From Polytrichum commune (taxonomy: Eukaryota > Streptophyta > Polytrichopsida > Polytrichales > Polytrichaceae): a DNA stretch of 64,000 nucleotides. Made by a program: the position numbers and the translations under genes. The stretch covers positions 6,634,001-6,698,000 of the forward strand of contig OX485806.1 of NCBI GenBank assembly GCA_950295325.1, in the 5' to 3' direction. This document shows positions 33,970 through 45,625 of this stretch, in pieces; positions within the stretch are counted from its first letter, which is position 1; each line of letters opens with the position of its first letter. The notes beneath the pieces were generated by a model. That model had not been told where the DNA came from. It did not search any database and worked only from the letters and a program-made list of their open reading frames with translations.

Positions 33970-36900
33970 GATGGTGTTCATTGTGGTTTTGAAGGGCTTT
34001 TATTCATGCTTATAAGCGTAGTGGTTGACACATTGTTGCAATTAAAGGTGAATTTGCCATATTGAAGTGGTATTGGCTACTTTGTGTGATGTTAAAACTT
34101 ATTGTGACATGTGAAACTATACCTCACTCTACCAACCTTGCAACTAATCGTGAATCTATTTGAAAGGTGAACGAAGCACTCTAGTATCAGTAAGTAAGTT
34201 TGGCATTGCATTTGATATTTGAATGATCTATTATTCAACATTATATGGTCAATTTTATGTAGTTGATGTGTCTAATTGTTTATTCTGGTGTAAGTAGAAA
34301 CCTGATAGCAAAGGCTTCATCACCTTCCAACTTGATGTTGTTTCCTCCACATGTAGAGAACGTTGTGGGAACCCCTAGAGTGGTCCACCACTCTGTGGGG
34401 TCACTTTTAGTTAGGATTTTAGCATTAAAAGTTGGAATTAATAGGGAATCGTGGAAAAATTAATTAATTTAGTATTTGGCCCCAAAAAGGGAAAGGTAAA
34501 TTACTGAGGACTTCGGGCCTACACCCCTGAAGGAAAAAAACTAGTTAAGGTAGGGTTAGTCAAAAGAAAAACTAACTAGTGGTAGAAACTAGCTAAATTA
34601 TGAAAAATTGCTAGCTAGGAAAAAAAATAACTTAGTAGGAAGAATTGATAGGTAGTAAAAGCAACTAGCTAAGATGCTAAGTTAATAGAGGCCAGCTAAG
34701 TAAGCATTAGTTTATTACTTAGTGTTGGCCATACAAGACAAATGAAGGTGTTTGGCGTAGGAGGGCAAAATTGGCATGAAATGTTTTGAAAAAAATAAAA
34801 ACGAAAAAAACTAGAGGGTTACTTGTCCACTTGCCCCCTTGCCAATTCAATGGCAAAAAAAAATTAAAAAAAAATTAAAAGACTCCCGTCGGAGCCACCT
34901 CGGCAAGAGGGTGACAACCTTAACTAAGAAAACCCCCGAGCCCAAATTTGGGGGGAGGGTTCAAAAGAATGAGATCGTTGGTGGAGGGGTCTAACCCTTT
35001 TATCAGAGGGGTTAAAGACCCCCTCCTCCCACATTGAAACTTCTCTCTTTGTTTCAATTGCCGGACGAAGTCCTACCTCTAAGTAATTAGAAAAAAAAAT
35101 CTCTATTTCTATTTTTCTAGTAGTAAGGTTTAAAGAAGTCATCTCCTTATTTTCTCCTAGTTAGAATATGTATTTGTAAACAGGTAAATTTCTTTCTTTC
35201 CTCTTTAGAGGTAGATTAGAATATATGTTTAAAAATTGAGGCATTGTAGACCTTGGCTGCTGATGACATGAATGCTTAATTTACCATCTAGAACCAAAAT
35301 TTTATTATTTTATTCTTGTAGATAATTTTAATAACTATCCATAGCTATTTTCTATTTGTAATTAGGTTGAGATATCAATTAGTTATGAATTTTAAAAAAT
35401 TAAGTAAAAACTAGGATGTTCATTTGAACAACGGCTGTTGAATCAAATATGTTGGCTGATGTACACCGTGGATTGTTCCTTGCAAATTACCTAGGAAAAC
35501 TCACAATATGACTTCATGTAAATTTATAATCACTTGAGAGCTACCGCGCCTCATTAATATGCTCGGTTTTAAATTTGGTAACCTCTATTTCTCTTTATAA
35601 TTTAAATATGATTAATTAGAGTCAAACGATCTCATCCTCAATTATTTCCACTTTTAATGTAAGGTTCATTGATCTTCAGAACAACTAAGGTAAAGGAGGT
35701 TCAAGAGATGTATCAATGTTCTAAAGTTTTATCTATATCATTAATATTTGATAACAAAATAATTTTACCAAAGCTTGCAATAAATTCCCAAAGAAAGTCC
35801 AAACTCGTAATTATATAAGTTCCATATTTCATAACTTCAGTTTCATTCAGTTGCGTCAATAATCTTTTGATATCATAATAATTATGAATCAATCATTTTT
35901 AAATAAATTATAATAGTAATGAGGAAGATTGCATGTTCTTGAGTATTTCTTGTTTAAATTCAAGTGTTACTTCCTATAATATAATATTGTATGAAATATT
36001 CATATGATAATTTTGATTATATTATAATAATAATCTTACTTATACTTAATCACATATCATCATAACATAATTCATACATGATAAAACACCACTTATAATT
36101 ATTTGTTTATAAAAAAATACTTTTAATGTTAAGTATTTCTTGATGACGAGAAAAATAATTTTGATATCAGTTTCAATGTCACTTTGCTTTATCAAGTTCC
36201 ATTTATCAAGTTATTGATGTATAAAATCTCATAAATATAAATAAGAATCAATCTTATAATAATGAATTTTACTTTTAAGAAATATCATATGCTCAATTTT
36301 CTCACTACTTTTTGAGGTGTCTTTAATATATCATTCTCTTTAATATTCAATTTTATATCGCTCATATATTATCCATTTTTTAGGAGTTCTTCAATTCTCG
36401 CTTAATCGCTCAATTGATAAGTTTTTCTTTCAATATATCACTCACGTTCTTATGTCACAGTGCGTTGCTCCCATTTTTAGGAGTTAACACAACTATTTGT
36501 TAATCACCGACTTGAACATAATTCTCATATTAAGAGACAACTTGCTATTTTGTCAGTCAAATTATCTTTCAAGCGTTGAGGTTTAATCTCAACATCTCTC
36601 AAAGTTCCATTAATCCTTCAATTTTTTTTGAGTCTTTGTTTGTCAACCTCATTTTATTCTTTTAAGTTCTTGTTTGAAATAGTCTACTCTCCTCTCGGTT
36701 GTTTAATCACTTAAGTCACGCAAGTACCACTTAGCAACTTGTAAGTTCAATTGAGAGAATAGAAAGATCATATGTATTTGTGGAAAATATAAGTATATTA
36801 CAATAGTGCTCCAGAAGGAAAGATACAAAATATGCAAGTGTTTTTTACACTCAATTTTAGGATAACTCCGTTGCTTCAAAATGAGATCCTTGTTCCTAAA

Positions 36901-39900
36901 AATTCTTTGTTCTATATAATATTTTCTTACTAATCTAAAATCTACATAATTAAGTGGTTATCAATTCCACTTCCTAGATTTTTACTTATATCCGACGTAT
37001 GTGGATGATACCTATTACAAACGGTTATAACCGTCAAACCATCCTATGTATGTAATTTTAAGTTTTAACCCTATCCTTGCTATAGCTACATTATGAATCA
37101 TTATTAAAGAAACAATCAATTTTTACATAATTGATTGATCCAAACTAAAATGATTTGTACTAGTATAATAATACTAAAAGAATGTAAAACATAATCCTAT
37201 ATACCTCAAAATCCTTTATAAAAGTACCTCATACCCTCTATTTATTTACCCTTGTATAAAATTTGAAGACATTATTTTATTAACCATTGTTTATCCTATA
37301 ACCGTGGGATTTGGGTACTTATAACTGTGTGTCTTCCTTTTAATTCCGTGATAGGGATCTTTTATTGTGGCAGAGGGTTCTCTCCAAGGTTCGCAGTTCC
37401 GCTTCCAGGGCATTATCCTCCGACCACATTTTCCTAGTTTTGATGCTTCCATTCGACCCAATTTGCTTGTATCTTGAGGCTAGGACATTACATTATGTTT
37501 CTCCCTCTTGTCAATGTTGTTGGTCAACACTGGCCTTATCAAAATTTCAATCTAAAAATTTATATTTTTTCTAATTATAACTATTTTGGCTTTTGAAGGC
37601 CGTTTATAATGTGTGATTTCATTGAATAAAAAAATTGATATAAATTTTCAAAGATGGAATACATAGTTTGAGCCTTTCTAGTTGGCAGCTGCATTACATA
37701 GAGGCTGCTAGATCCATTTAAGCTTACCTTGTCAATTTCATATTTTTCTCATATAGATATTTTTAATAGCTTTCAAGGTTGTTTAGAACGTGTGATTTGA
37801 CTAAATAATGAATTAGATATGGATTTTCAAAGTTTGAGCCCTTCTAGTTGACTGTTGCATTACAAGGAGGTTGCTGGATCCATCTCGGCTTACCTTGTTA
37901 ATTTCATATTTTTCTTTTATAGGTCTTTTTGATATTTTTTACATGGTGTATAACAAATCCCAATCCAAATAATAATGATTTAACTATAAATTTTTGAAGT
38001 TGGAGATTAGATAGGTGAAGGTGAAATGATCGATTGAAAAGACATTGTATTTTTAGCCTCGTAACTTTTGAAATTCTTATCCTATTGAAAAAAAAATAGA
38101 TCTCTAGAAAACTAATGATATGTATTAAGTGAATTAATTATGAGTGGCCAAAATTCCAGTGCATTAGAATGATGTTTTAACCATTGACTAATCAAACTCG
38201 ACAATTAAGATAATATAAGGAATGATACAACGTGAATGTCTAGGAAGTGGAGCAAGACAAGGAGGTAACGGCTCAGCCTATATCGAGCCCAACCAAAAGA
38301 TAAGTATTAGAATAAGCTTATAAATTATAGCCTTCCATTTAGGATTGGAGGGAGCGCGGCCAAGATATGCATTCCTAAGCCTACTCACATATTTCGTTAG
38401 TTAAGTGGGTTGACTTCTTCACTGCCAAGGGCGGTACCCAACTCCATTGTTATCGGGGCTGCTTGGTATGTTTTGTGGTAGTAGTTTTGATCATTAGATA
38501 AATTTCGTATGTGATGAAGTCGGATTTATCACCGACACAACCATTCCGAATGTTGTTGGTGGAAAGGTGGAGATAATGACCCACGAATCCATTATATTGT
38601 ATTGTTGGCCGATTGATTGGAAATTATGGGTCTGTTGCAACCCTTGCTAATTCCCCTTAACAATTTTGCCCATTTTTATTCCTAGCAAAAGTTACGAGTG
38701 TTAACCCTTCGCATTCCGTCATGCTAATGGTTAGTTCCTCCTACCCTGGACCTTATAGTTCATAAGAGGGGAACCAACCCTCCTACTTTGTTTTCGGGAC
38801 TCATCCCTTAATCGGTAACCGATTCTCAGATGTGAACTTCCATTCATGAAAATCCAATTTTATGTTGATCATCGCGTTGCTGGAGCAACATCACAACAAC
38901 CCGAACCATACTAGGCAACTATGGCCTCACATTGGACCAAAGCCCATAGAGGCCATGCCGTTTGATCTCGGGTGGATGAGGCCACACCACCTCACCCATA
39001 TAAGCCTCTAGGACTTTTCGTAGGGCCCCTATCCCACTGTCAAGAAACATTTTGTCTCTCTACCAAGAGTTGGGGCCATGTAGACATTTTCCCTTAGCTG
39101 CTAAGCTTAGCTAGAAGCCCTTGGCAGCTTCAAACCATCATAACTTTCTTATGTGATATTTGATGCTAACAACCGACCACTTCATATTTATTTATGCTTC
39201 ACGTAGATGTTGATGGAGTCATCGGTTGCCTCATTTGGGCAAGTATTGAGGAAGTTATGCATGTTCAAACCTTGGCAATCCCGGGAGCCACTCCCAGGCC
39301 ACTGTTGTACCAGGGCGTTGTCCCGGGACAACGCCCCACTCAAATTGCCTAACTCCTAGCTCACACCTCCGATTAAGGTGTTATTGAGCATTCTAGAATC
39401 TAAACGCCATAAGCTATGCATAGCTCATGGCCTTATCATTGTGCCTTCTAGTCTCCATGGGTGGGAGGTGTTTCCAACATACGGAGCCCTCGCCCACACT
39501 GTGATCACTTGGGCCCTTTCACCAACGGTGCCATAAGTCCCGGGTGTCACTCCGGGGTCCCCCTTGTGCCCATGGTATTTTGGGCACTCCTCATGAAGAT
39601 ATACGCGACAGGGTCCAATTCATGAAGATTGTACAATATGTTGAACCTACAGATCATCCATCACCCTAGTCCTATAAAGTTGCATTTTGTGGTCTATCTA
39701 GTATAAACACTTAACAATAAAAACATATTGTGATCCTTGTTAACAAGAAGCCCAAATTGGGAACTTAACTCGGTAGGGTGATACCATTCTTCGGACCGTT
39801 GAAGTCCAAAGGGTTTTAGATGTCACTCGGCCTTCAAAAGATTTACACGAAGCCTTAAAGCTTCCGAATTAAGGGGTGCACCAACTAGGTAAGGGGTGAT

Positions 39901-41694
39901 GCCTAATATATGAATGTATTAAGGTAGGATGTGTAAACAAAATCGATTAAGTAAAGGAAGTTGTGTAAAGGGTGGGATTTAAGCCAAAACCCCCCGCTTA
40001 GGAAATTTAAACATAAGAAAATAAGAAAATAAGAAAATAAGAAAATAAGAAGGGATTGAATGGTCGATCAAACTGTTGTTATTCCGTCCATTGAGTTAGG
40101 AGTGGTATGAGTTACACCCGGTTGGTGTGTATTGGAGCCATCCCAATTCATAAGTTAAGATTATCTAGGTTCCAAGGCTGGTGCGTTTGCGTTTAGATTA
40201 GGTTGTAGGTCTAAGTTAGAACTAAGTATGAATTGGATTAGTGGAGTTTAAAGCCACAATAATAAAAACTAAGGCCCCATCTCCGGAGGTACGACAACTG
40301 TAATTTCAATTCCCTTCCAAAAATCTAAGCACTCATTTTATACAACTACCATCCGGGTTTAGCTTGAGCACCTACAAGTGCAGGCCACCTTCACTGAAGG
40401 ACTTGTGTGGCACTTTTAGGCTCCCTCGCTGGGGGTGGCCTAAAAACGCCACATGTTGCTAAGTATGGCAACCACCTCGACACCTCTCCATTGAAGGTCC
40501 AAATGGAGGGTTTGTAATCTTTTTGTAGATGATGAAGCAGAGGAGGGAAAAGAAAACGATAGTGACCATAGCACGTTGTTGATTTATTTATTTATTTTTA
40601 CATTTTTGCTTTCATGTTTGGTTGAATCAATGTACGTGGGTTTATGTCCATAATTCAAGCCTCGTTTATTGCTCCATTTCATTCAAAATTTCAGGTCAAA
40701 CTCCCGTGATGTTTGAATGTATGTGTTGGGACAAGGCTCACTAGTTACATAGTTCTAACACAATGACTTCATTTTGAAATTGCATACCTAAAAAGAAAAT
40801 GTTTTAAAATTATGAATAAAACAATGTAGAGAGAGTTGGGCATTTCTTGAATAGATCTATGCTCACATTCAAGCATAGTCATTTTTAATACATCCTCTTG
40901 TTTAGAGGCCAAACCATTCTTCTACATATCCATGAACCTTTTAAAACCCGGGAGGGTGGGTGGGACCAACCCTCATGGCCATATTATTGCATAATTATCC
41001 TTATACTTTCATCACTAACTCCTCTTGGCATGTTTCTAAAAATGTGAACCTTTGAGCATCAAACTACTACAGTTGTAACTTTTGTACCCTTGAACGATGT
41101 GTTGCATTCCATATCCAAAACTTACAAAATCAAATGTAAAAGAGTATGTAAGACATGTATAAAATGTATTTAAAGGTTCAAACTCAAGTCACCACTGCTT
41201 TGTATCCCTCATCATTTTGTAGAATACCTAAGCATTATACACACAATATATTTGAAAGAAGATGATATACAAAACCTAAGATTGCTGTCAAATTTGTGAA
41301 GGGTCTACCTCACATGTGCCCATGCCACCAACCAAATCCAAAGAGAGGGTTAGTAACATACACGAAGTGAATAACAACAAAACCCAATAATTATCTATGT
41401 TACACAATCGAATACAACAAAATTATACATTTTGTATCATTGAATACCCAAACTCACATTGAGTATTCTACATGTTCCTTAGCCATTTGAACCTTGTGTG
41501 ACCGAAAATCGAGGCAGTTAGCATACACCTCCCACAAGTCCACACAATTTACACTAATCCTAGAATTTACTTAGGGTGAACTGCCAAAACGGTTTAACCT
41601 TTGAAAAGAGGTTCCCATGTCTCCTTTCACTTAATATAAGATTAAGTAACCATCCTAGTCCGTAGATGCATAGAACCGGATCTATGGTCGATAT
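33339..41694. other. Long gene-poor stretch
   Basis: I see no supported gene here. Simple repeats present: (TTG)n at 33928-33969, a 9-bp AAGAAAATA unit repeated about four times at 40013-40050, and A-rich runs at 34855-34880. Two adjacent diverged 180-bp units occur at 37567-37930 (see separate entry). The sequence at 38-40 kb is less AT-rich with many CCC/GGG runs but encodes nothing I recognise. Confidence 0.5.
37567..37930. repeat. Two diverged ~180-bp tandem units
   Basis: Shared landmarks, in order in each unit: a GTGTGATTT start, GATTTTCAAAG-like, GTTTGAGCC(C)TTCTAGTTG, GTTGCATTACA.GGAGG-like, GGATCCAT, GCTTACCTTGT.AATTTCATA and TTTTTCT.TATAG. The units start near 37567 and 37746. No coding capacity. 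Confidence 0.65.
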
Positions 41695-43700
41695 TTGTTA
41701 GGTAAAAGTCACCTAACCCTTTTAAAAGTAATTAGTCCTTTGGGGTTATATTTTATTATCACTTTGATTTTTCAGAGCAGAGAGAGCTGACTAATCTTGT
41801 CTTGATTATTGTCTTGTCCTGTTAGGATAGGTCATCACTATACAGGTCAAGTTATGTTATGTTATGACAACATACATCCCTTGTTAGGGTCCTGATAACC
41901 AAGCATTTTACTTATTATTCCAAACTCAACCTTCTCTAATAACAGTCTTGTAACAGAAGGAGAGTATCACCTTGTATGAATTTTATGTACTACTATAGAT
42001 AAGTATACATAATATTTTCAGAAAATAAGACTTGATATCATGTAAACTTATACTTGATCATTCAAAATCAGTTATAGCAGTTTTCCCTGTTTGCTGTTTT
42101 ACTCAGATGTCTACTCCCTCTGCTGATCTGGTTAGTCAAATAACTTATGAAGCTGTCTATCTTCATAAGTTAGAACAGCCCATCTTACTTCAGGTTATAA
42201 CTGTATATATCACAGTATATATATATCTTGGCTTTCAGTAGTTTTCAGGAGTTTTCAGGGAGTGTACATTAGTCGAAATTCAACGAGCTTCGAACTTATT
42301 TTCATACACATCTTTTGATATAGGCATCAGTATGTACTTAGTAGTCAACACTACTAATCCTATTACATGGTTGTAAACAGTACTTTATTGAGCAGGTAAA
42401 TAACTTATTTAGCTTAAATAAGAAATCCTCAAATTTCGATAGTTTTCTTGATTTCACAGGCTGTTAGTCTGATTCCAAATCATTCGTTCTGTTAAGAATG
42501 ATAGTATATCCTGTTTATATCAGGTATTTCTTTCCAACTGCACATGACAGCATGGATAGAACCAAACACAGACTGTCAAGCAGTCTATGTATATCTCCTT
42601 TATCAATACTTCTTTTATTTATCCCTTGCCGCCTGATCCTGTATACATAAATGTATGTATATCTGCATATTGGGTTCTCATAAATTCTACAATTCAGGCC
42701 AAACAGAACCATATTATTTCAAGAGAGTATATCTAAGCACAGTATGCATGATTTGAACATAGAATTCTGAAACTCTATTTCGTTATTGTAGAGTACATCA
42801 AGAATAACTGTCTTTATTCTGTTTACCATATATAGTGGTATGACAGATTATATAATTGTATTCTTGATGTCTTTATTAACTATTCAACTGCTTCGAATAG
42901 AGCATAAGCTGAAGTTTGAATAGAGAATGTAGTATGTAAAGAAAGTATGGTGTAAAAATAGGAAGTACTCAAAGTCAATTCCAAGATTATGAAGTCTTTT
43001 AAGAATTGACTAGAGTGGACGGATCTTCGGAAGGCGTATTGCACTTGTAGAAGAGGTCCTCACCTGTGCCCATGCTCCCCAACATTACCAAGAAATAAGT
43101 TAGTAGAGCGTACATCAGGTGTAAGCGGACCTTCTTACTTGTTATCGATGTCAACAAGGCTATTTCACCTCCTAGGAAGTAGGTATCATTCACCATATTC
43201 AATACAAATAGTTGCATATATTGAAAAGATATATGAACATAAAATCTTGAATCAAGAATATGGTTAGATGGCTGATTATCCCATGTGACCAAGAAGTGTA
43301 GTCTTGTGAATTTTCAGAGAATGTTCTGTGGCTACACCTTGAATTCGTCTTGCGATGAGCTAGACTTGGTCATTGTAGAGATGCACTGGGATCTTGACTG
43401 ACAGTATGCAGGTGAATATTTACACAGAGTCACAGACTGAAATCACTCAGGCTTCGGACACTTCTATGGAACCGAACTCTCCTGTTGAGAGACTTGTGGT
43501 AGCATCACACAGACAGGCAGTATCTTACTTGTACGCCGAAGCCTACTCATAAGGGGAACTCAGGCTCGAAGCCTCTGCAGTAATACTCTTACACTAAGAT
43601 CGAGGAAAGCCTGTCAGATGATTTCCTGCCTTCCGGCTCCTCTTTTTATACTTATATTTCGTTTCTTTTTCGGGCAGCCCACATGGATTTATTGGGGGCG
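41695..43700. other. Unassigned region with promoter-like and small-ORF features
   Basis: Begins with a TGTTAGGTAAAAGTCACCTAAC hairpin-like start that could be the 5' end of an LTR. A small plus-strand frame starting at MSTPSADLVSQITYEAVYLH (ATG near 42107) ends at a CAG|GTTATA donor-like site. A strong TATA-like TATAAAAAGA lies at 43641-43650 on the minus strand. A 97-codon minus-strand frame at 42999-43292 is hydrophobic but unrecognised. None of these is supported by a known domain; the region may be a decayed retroelement. Confidence 0.3.
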
Positions 43701-43703
43701 CCC

Positions 43704-43704
<1 letters not shown>

Positions 43705-43749
<45 letters not shown>
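43705..43749. repeat. (GA)n microsatellite
   Basis: About 22 GA repeats in a row. Shorter GA runs lie at 53791-53812. Confidence 0.95.
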
Positions 43750-43750
<1 letters not shown>

Positions 43751-44205
43751 CTTCACCTTGACCATAGCCCCAAGCTCATGTGTTTACCTAAAGCATGTTT
43801 ATTGAGCAAGTCTATGGGATAAGTGTTACTGCCTCATGTTAGAGGTGGTCCCTATTAGTAACCAATGACAGGGGGCCCATGTAGGCCCATAAGCGGGAAT
43901 ATGGGGGTTTGCCTAGTGGTGTTGTGCATCCACATACACTTTCTAGATAAAGATATTATGAGTGTAGGATTTTAATGCATGTAAAACCATGGACATTTTC
44001 TTACTCACTAATCACATGTTACCGCTCACCTCTCACATGATAGCATTCCCTGGTCTAGTGCACCACAAAGATATTCTAAATCTACTATGGGGATCATTTA
44101 AGATGTAGTTTGGACTCATAAGGCCTAAACTTTCCAATTGCATTCGGAAATTCTCAAAATCAACCGGCTAGCTTGTAGCTAACTGCCGGCAGTAATCGTT
44201 CGTTG

Positions 44206-44782
44206 CACTGGCCTCATACTTGTTTAATTCTGTAACAATCAAAAAAATGGAATAGCCCTCAATCAAAAAATGACGGTGAATTAAGTACAGTGCATTCAAC
44301 ATAAAGCTAAGGGCGCCGACACCATGCACAAGCACGTTAAGCCTCATCACCTCTGTCCAGTATCTAGGTTCCGGGTAGATGGTACCACTGCTGAAATCGG
44401 CAAATCTACGATGACATTAGATAGCGGAACAGAGGTGATGAACTTCAGGTCCCTGTGCAACCATCGGCCTATGTCCATAGACAGAGAGACAGAGAGACAG
44501 AGAGAAAAGAGAGTGACTTGAAGTGGACAGGAGGAAAAATGTCTGGTATATTGATCATTGAATCCACGAGTGTGGAGGCACTTGTACAAATTTTGAGTGC
44601 TCTTTTATTCTAGTGTGAGTGGCGACTCCGGATTCAGCTCCATCCGCAGCTGCTACTAACTCTTGGCCACGCGTGGCGAAATATGGAGATTGAATATTGA
44701 TCACAGTGAAAGGCTGCTGGAGCTGATGACATCAATTATAGAGTGCTATAATTAAGAATGAATGGTTTCCGTGACTTGGTCA
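44206..44782 (-). other. Shared 3' flank of dirigent copy 1
   Basis: This segment matches 56080-56657 with few differences. It includes a polyadenylation-type AATAAA (44604-44609, minus) about 175 nt after the stop codon and a variable AGAGAGAC microsatellite (about 44480-44506). Homology stops at 44206. Confidence 0.8.
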
Positions 44783-45343
44783 TCAGTAAGTGAAGTGGCA
44801 CTCGTAGCGGAGCGCGTCCGAGTACTCCCGGCAGCAGCCGCCGTCTTGGATGTTGGACGTGGACGTGATGGCGTAGCCTTTGGCCTGGTAGAAGTCGCCC
44901 GTGCCGCCGATGATGGCGATGGTGCGGTTGGCAGTGAAGACGTTGTAGGAGCCCTGGAGCAGGAAGGTGCCGTTGTAGTGCTTGGTGGTGATGCGCATGT
45001 CGAACGACCCGTAGAGCCAGATCTCCCCGTTCACGATCTCGTTGAACGATGTCACCTGCCCGTACTGCACACCGAGCTGGGTGGAGTTGGCGTCGGCCGT
45101 GGCCGTCAAAGGCATCCCGCTCACGATCGCCAAAATGCCCAACGTCCCGTTCACAATGTACCGGAAGTTGGCGTCCGAGTGCGACCCCCGCAGCTCTTGC
45201 CCATACAGCACGAGCGTCTTCGGGTGCTTATGGACCCAGTCCTCCCGCTTCTCCCGTGCACCCCGCATGGGAACCGCGTGCACCGCCAACAACGTCGTGA
45301 GAAACACAACGAGTGCCAACCTCGACCGGCTTCCCGACGCCAT
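44783..45343 (-). CDS. Secreted dirigent-domain protein, copy 1
   Basis: An intronless frame of 186 aa. A cleavable signal peptide is likely (hydrophobic LALVVFLTTLLAVHA, residues 9-23). The mature part has the dirigent/AOC-barrel fold signatures: KTLVLYGQEL, a central strand series with YNGTFLLQGSYNVF, and the family's IAIIGGTGDFYQAKGYAI motif near the C-terminus. Dirigent proteins steer radical coupling or cyclisation of phenoxy or terpenoid precursors in the cell wall; which reaction applies here is unknown. Several N-glycosylation sequons (NGT, NST, NGT, NRT) and three C-terminal Cys (GGCC and YEC) are visible. Length fits the family (about 180-190 aa). Start: the ATG at 45343; an upstream in-frame ATG would add 11 residues before the signal peptide and has no counterpart in copy 2. 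It differs from copy 2 at two residues. Codons are very GC-rich compared with the surroundings. Confidence 0.82.
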   Translation of the reverse strand: MASGSRSRLALVVFLTTLLAVHAVPMRGAREKREDWVHKHPKTLVLYGQELRGSHSDANFRYIVNGTLGILAIVSGMPLTATADANSTQLGVQYGQVTSFNEIVNGEIWLYGSFDMRITTKHYNGTFLLQGSYNVFTANRTIAIIGGTGDFYQAKGYAITSTSNIQDGGCCREYSDALRYECHFTY

Positions 45344-45367
45344 GGTTTCTCCGAAACGGGTCTTAGT

Positions 45368-45625
45368 TTGCGACAAGAGTGGTGCAAGATCGTCGAGGAT
45401 CTCGGAGGAGTTTTGCGGCTCGTGGTGGCACTAGTGAATAACTTACAAGCTTGCAGAGACGGGTAATTCGCGACAAGATGAGTGGAATGCAAGATCTTTG
45501 AGGTTCACAACTCAAGGTTATAGTACTAGCTCAAAGGCTTGAAAAGAGCAATTTGCGACAAGATTAGCAGAGTGCGAGATCTTTGTGGTGAACAACTCAA
45601 AGTAGCACCAATTTATAAGCTTGGA
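45368..45625. repeat. Three imperfect ~80-100-bp repeats in the leader/promoter of dirigent copy 1
   Basis: GCGACAAGA...GTG.AAGATC.T.GAGG-type units recur at about 45370, 45472 and 45556; the last two continue into AACAACTCAA and A.GCTTGG/AAAGGCTTG. On the transcript strand they lie 30-270 nt before the ATG. Copy 2 has only one equivalent (ATCTTGTCGCGAATTAC, about 55417). A TATA-like GCTTATAAAT (45611-45620, minus) sits beyond them. Confidence 0.6.

Noticed and set aside
33880-34065. Frame with a run of cysteines
   Set aside because: It is a translated (TTG)n microsatellite.
43407-43549. 47-codon plus-strand frame starting MQVNIYTESQTEITQ
   Set aside because: Short, no domain, and in an unassigned region; not enough to call a gene.
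44762-45466. 234-codon plus-strand frame opposite dirigent copy 1 (and the same frame opposite copy 2 at 55447-56100)
   Set aside because: A by-product of GC-rich third codon positions in the dirigent genes; no domain, and it simply mirrors the conserved sense frame.
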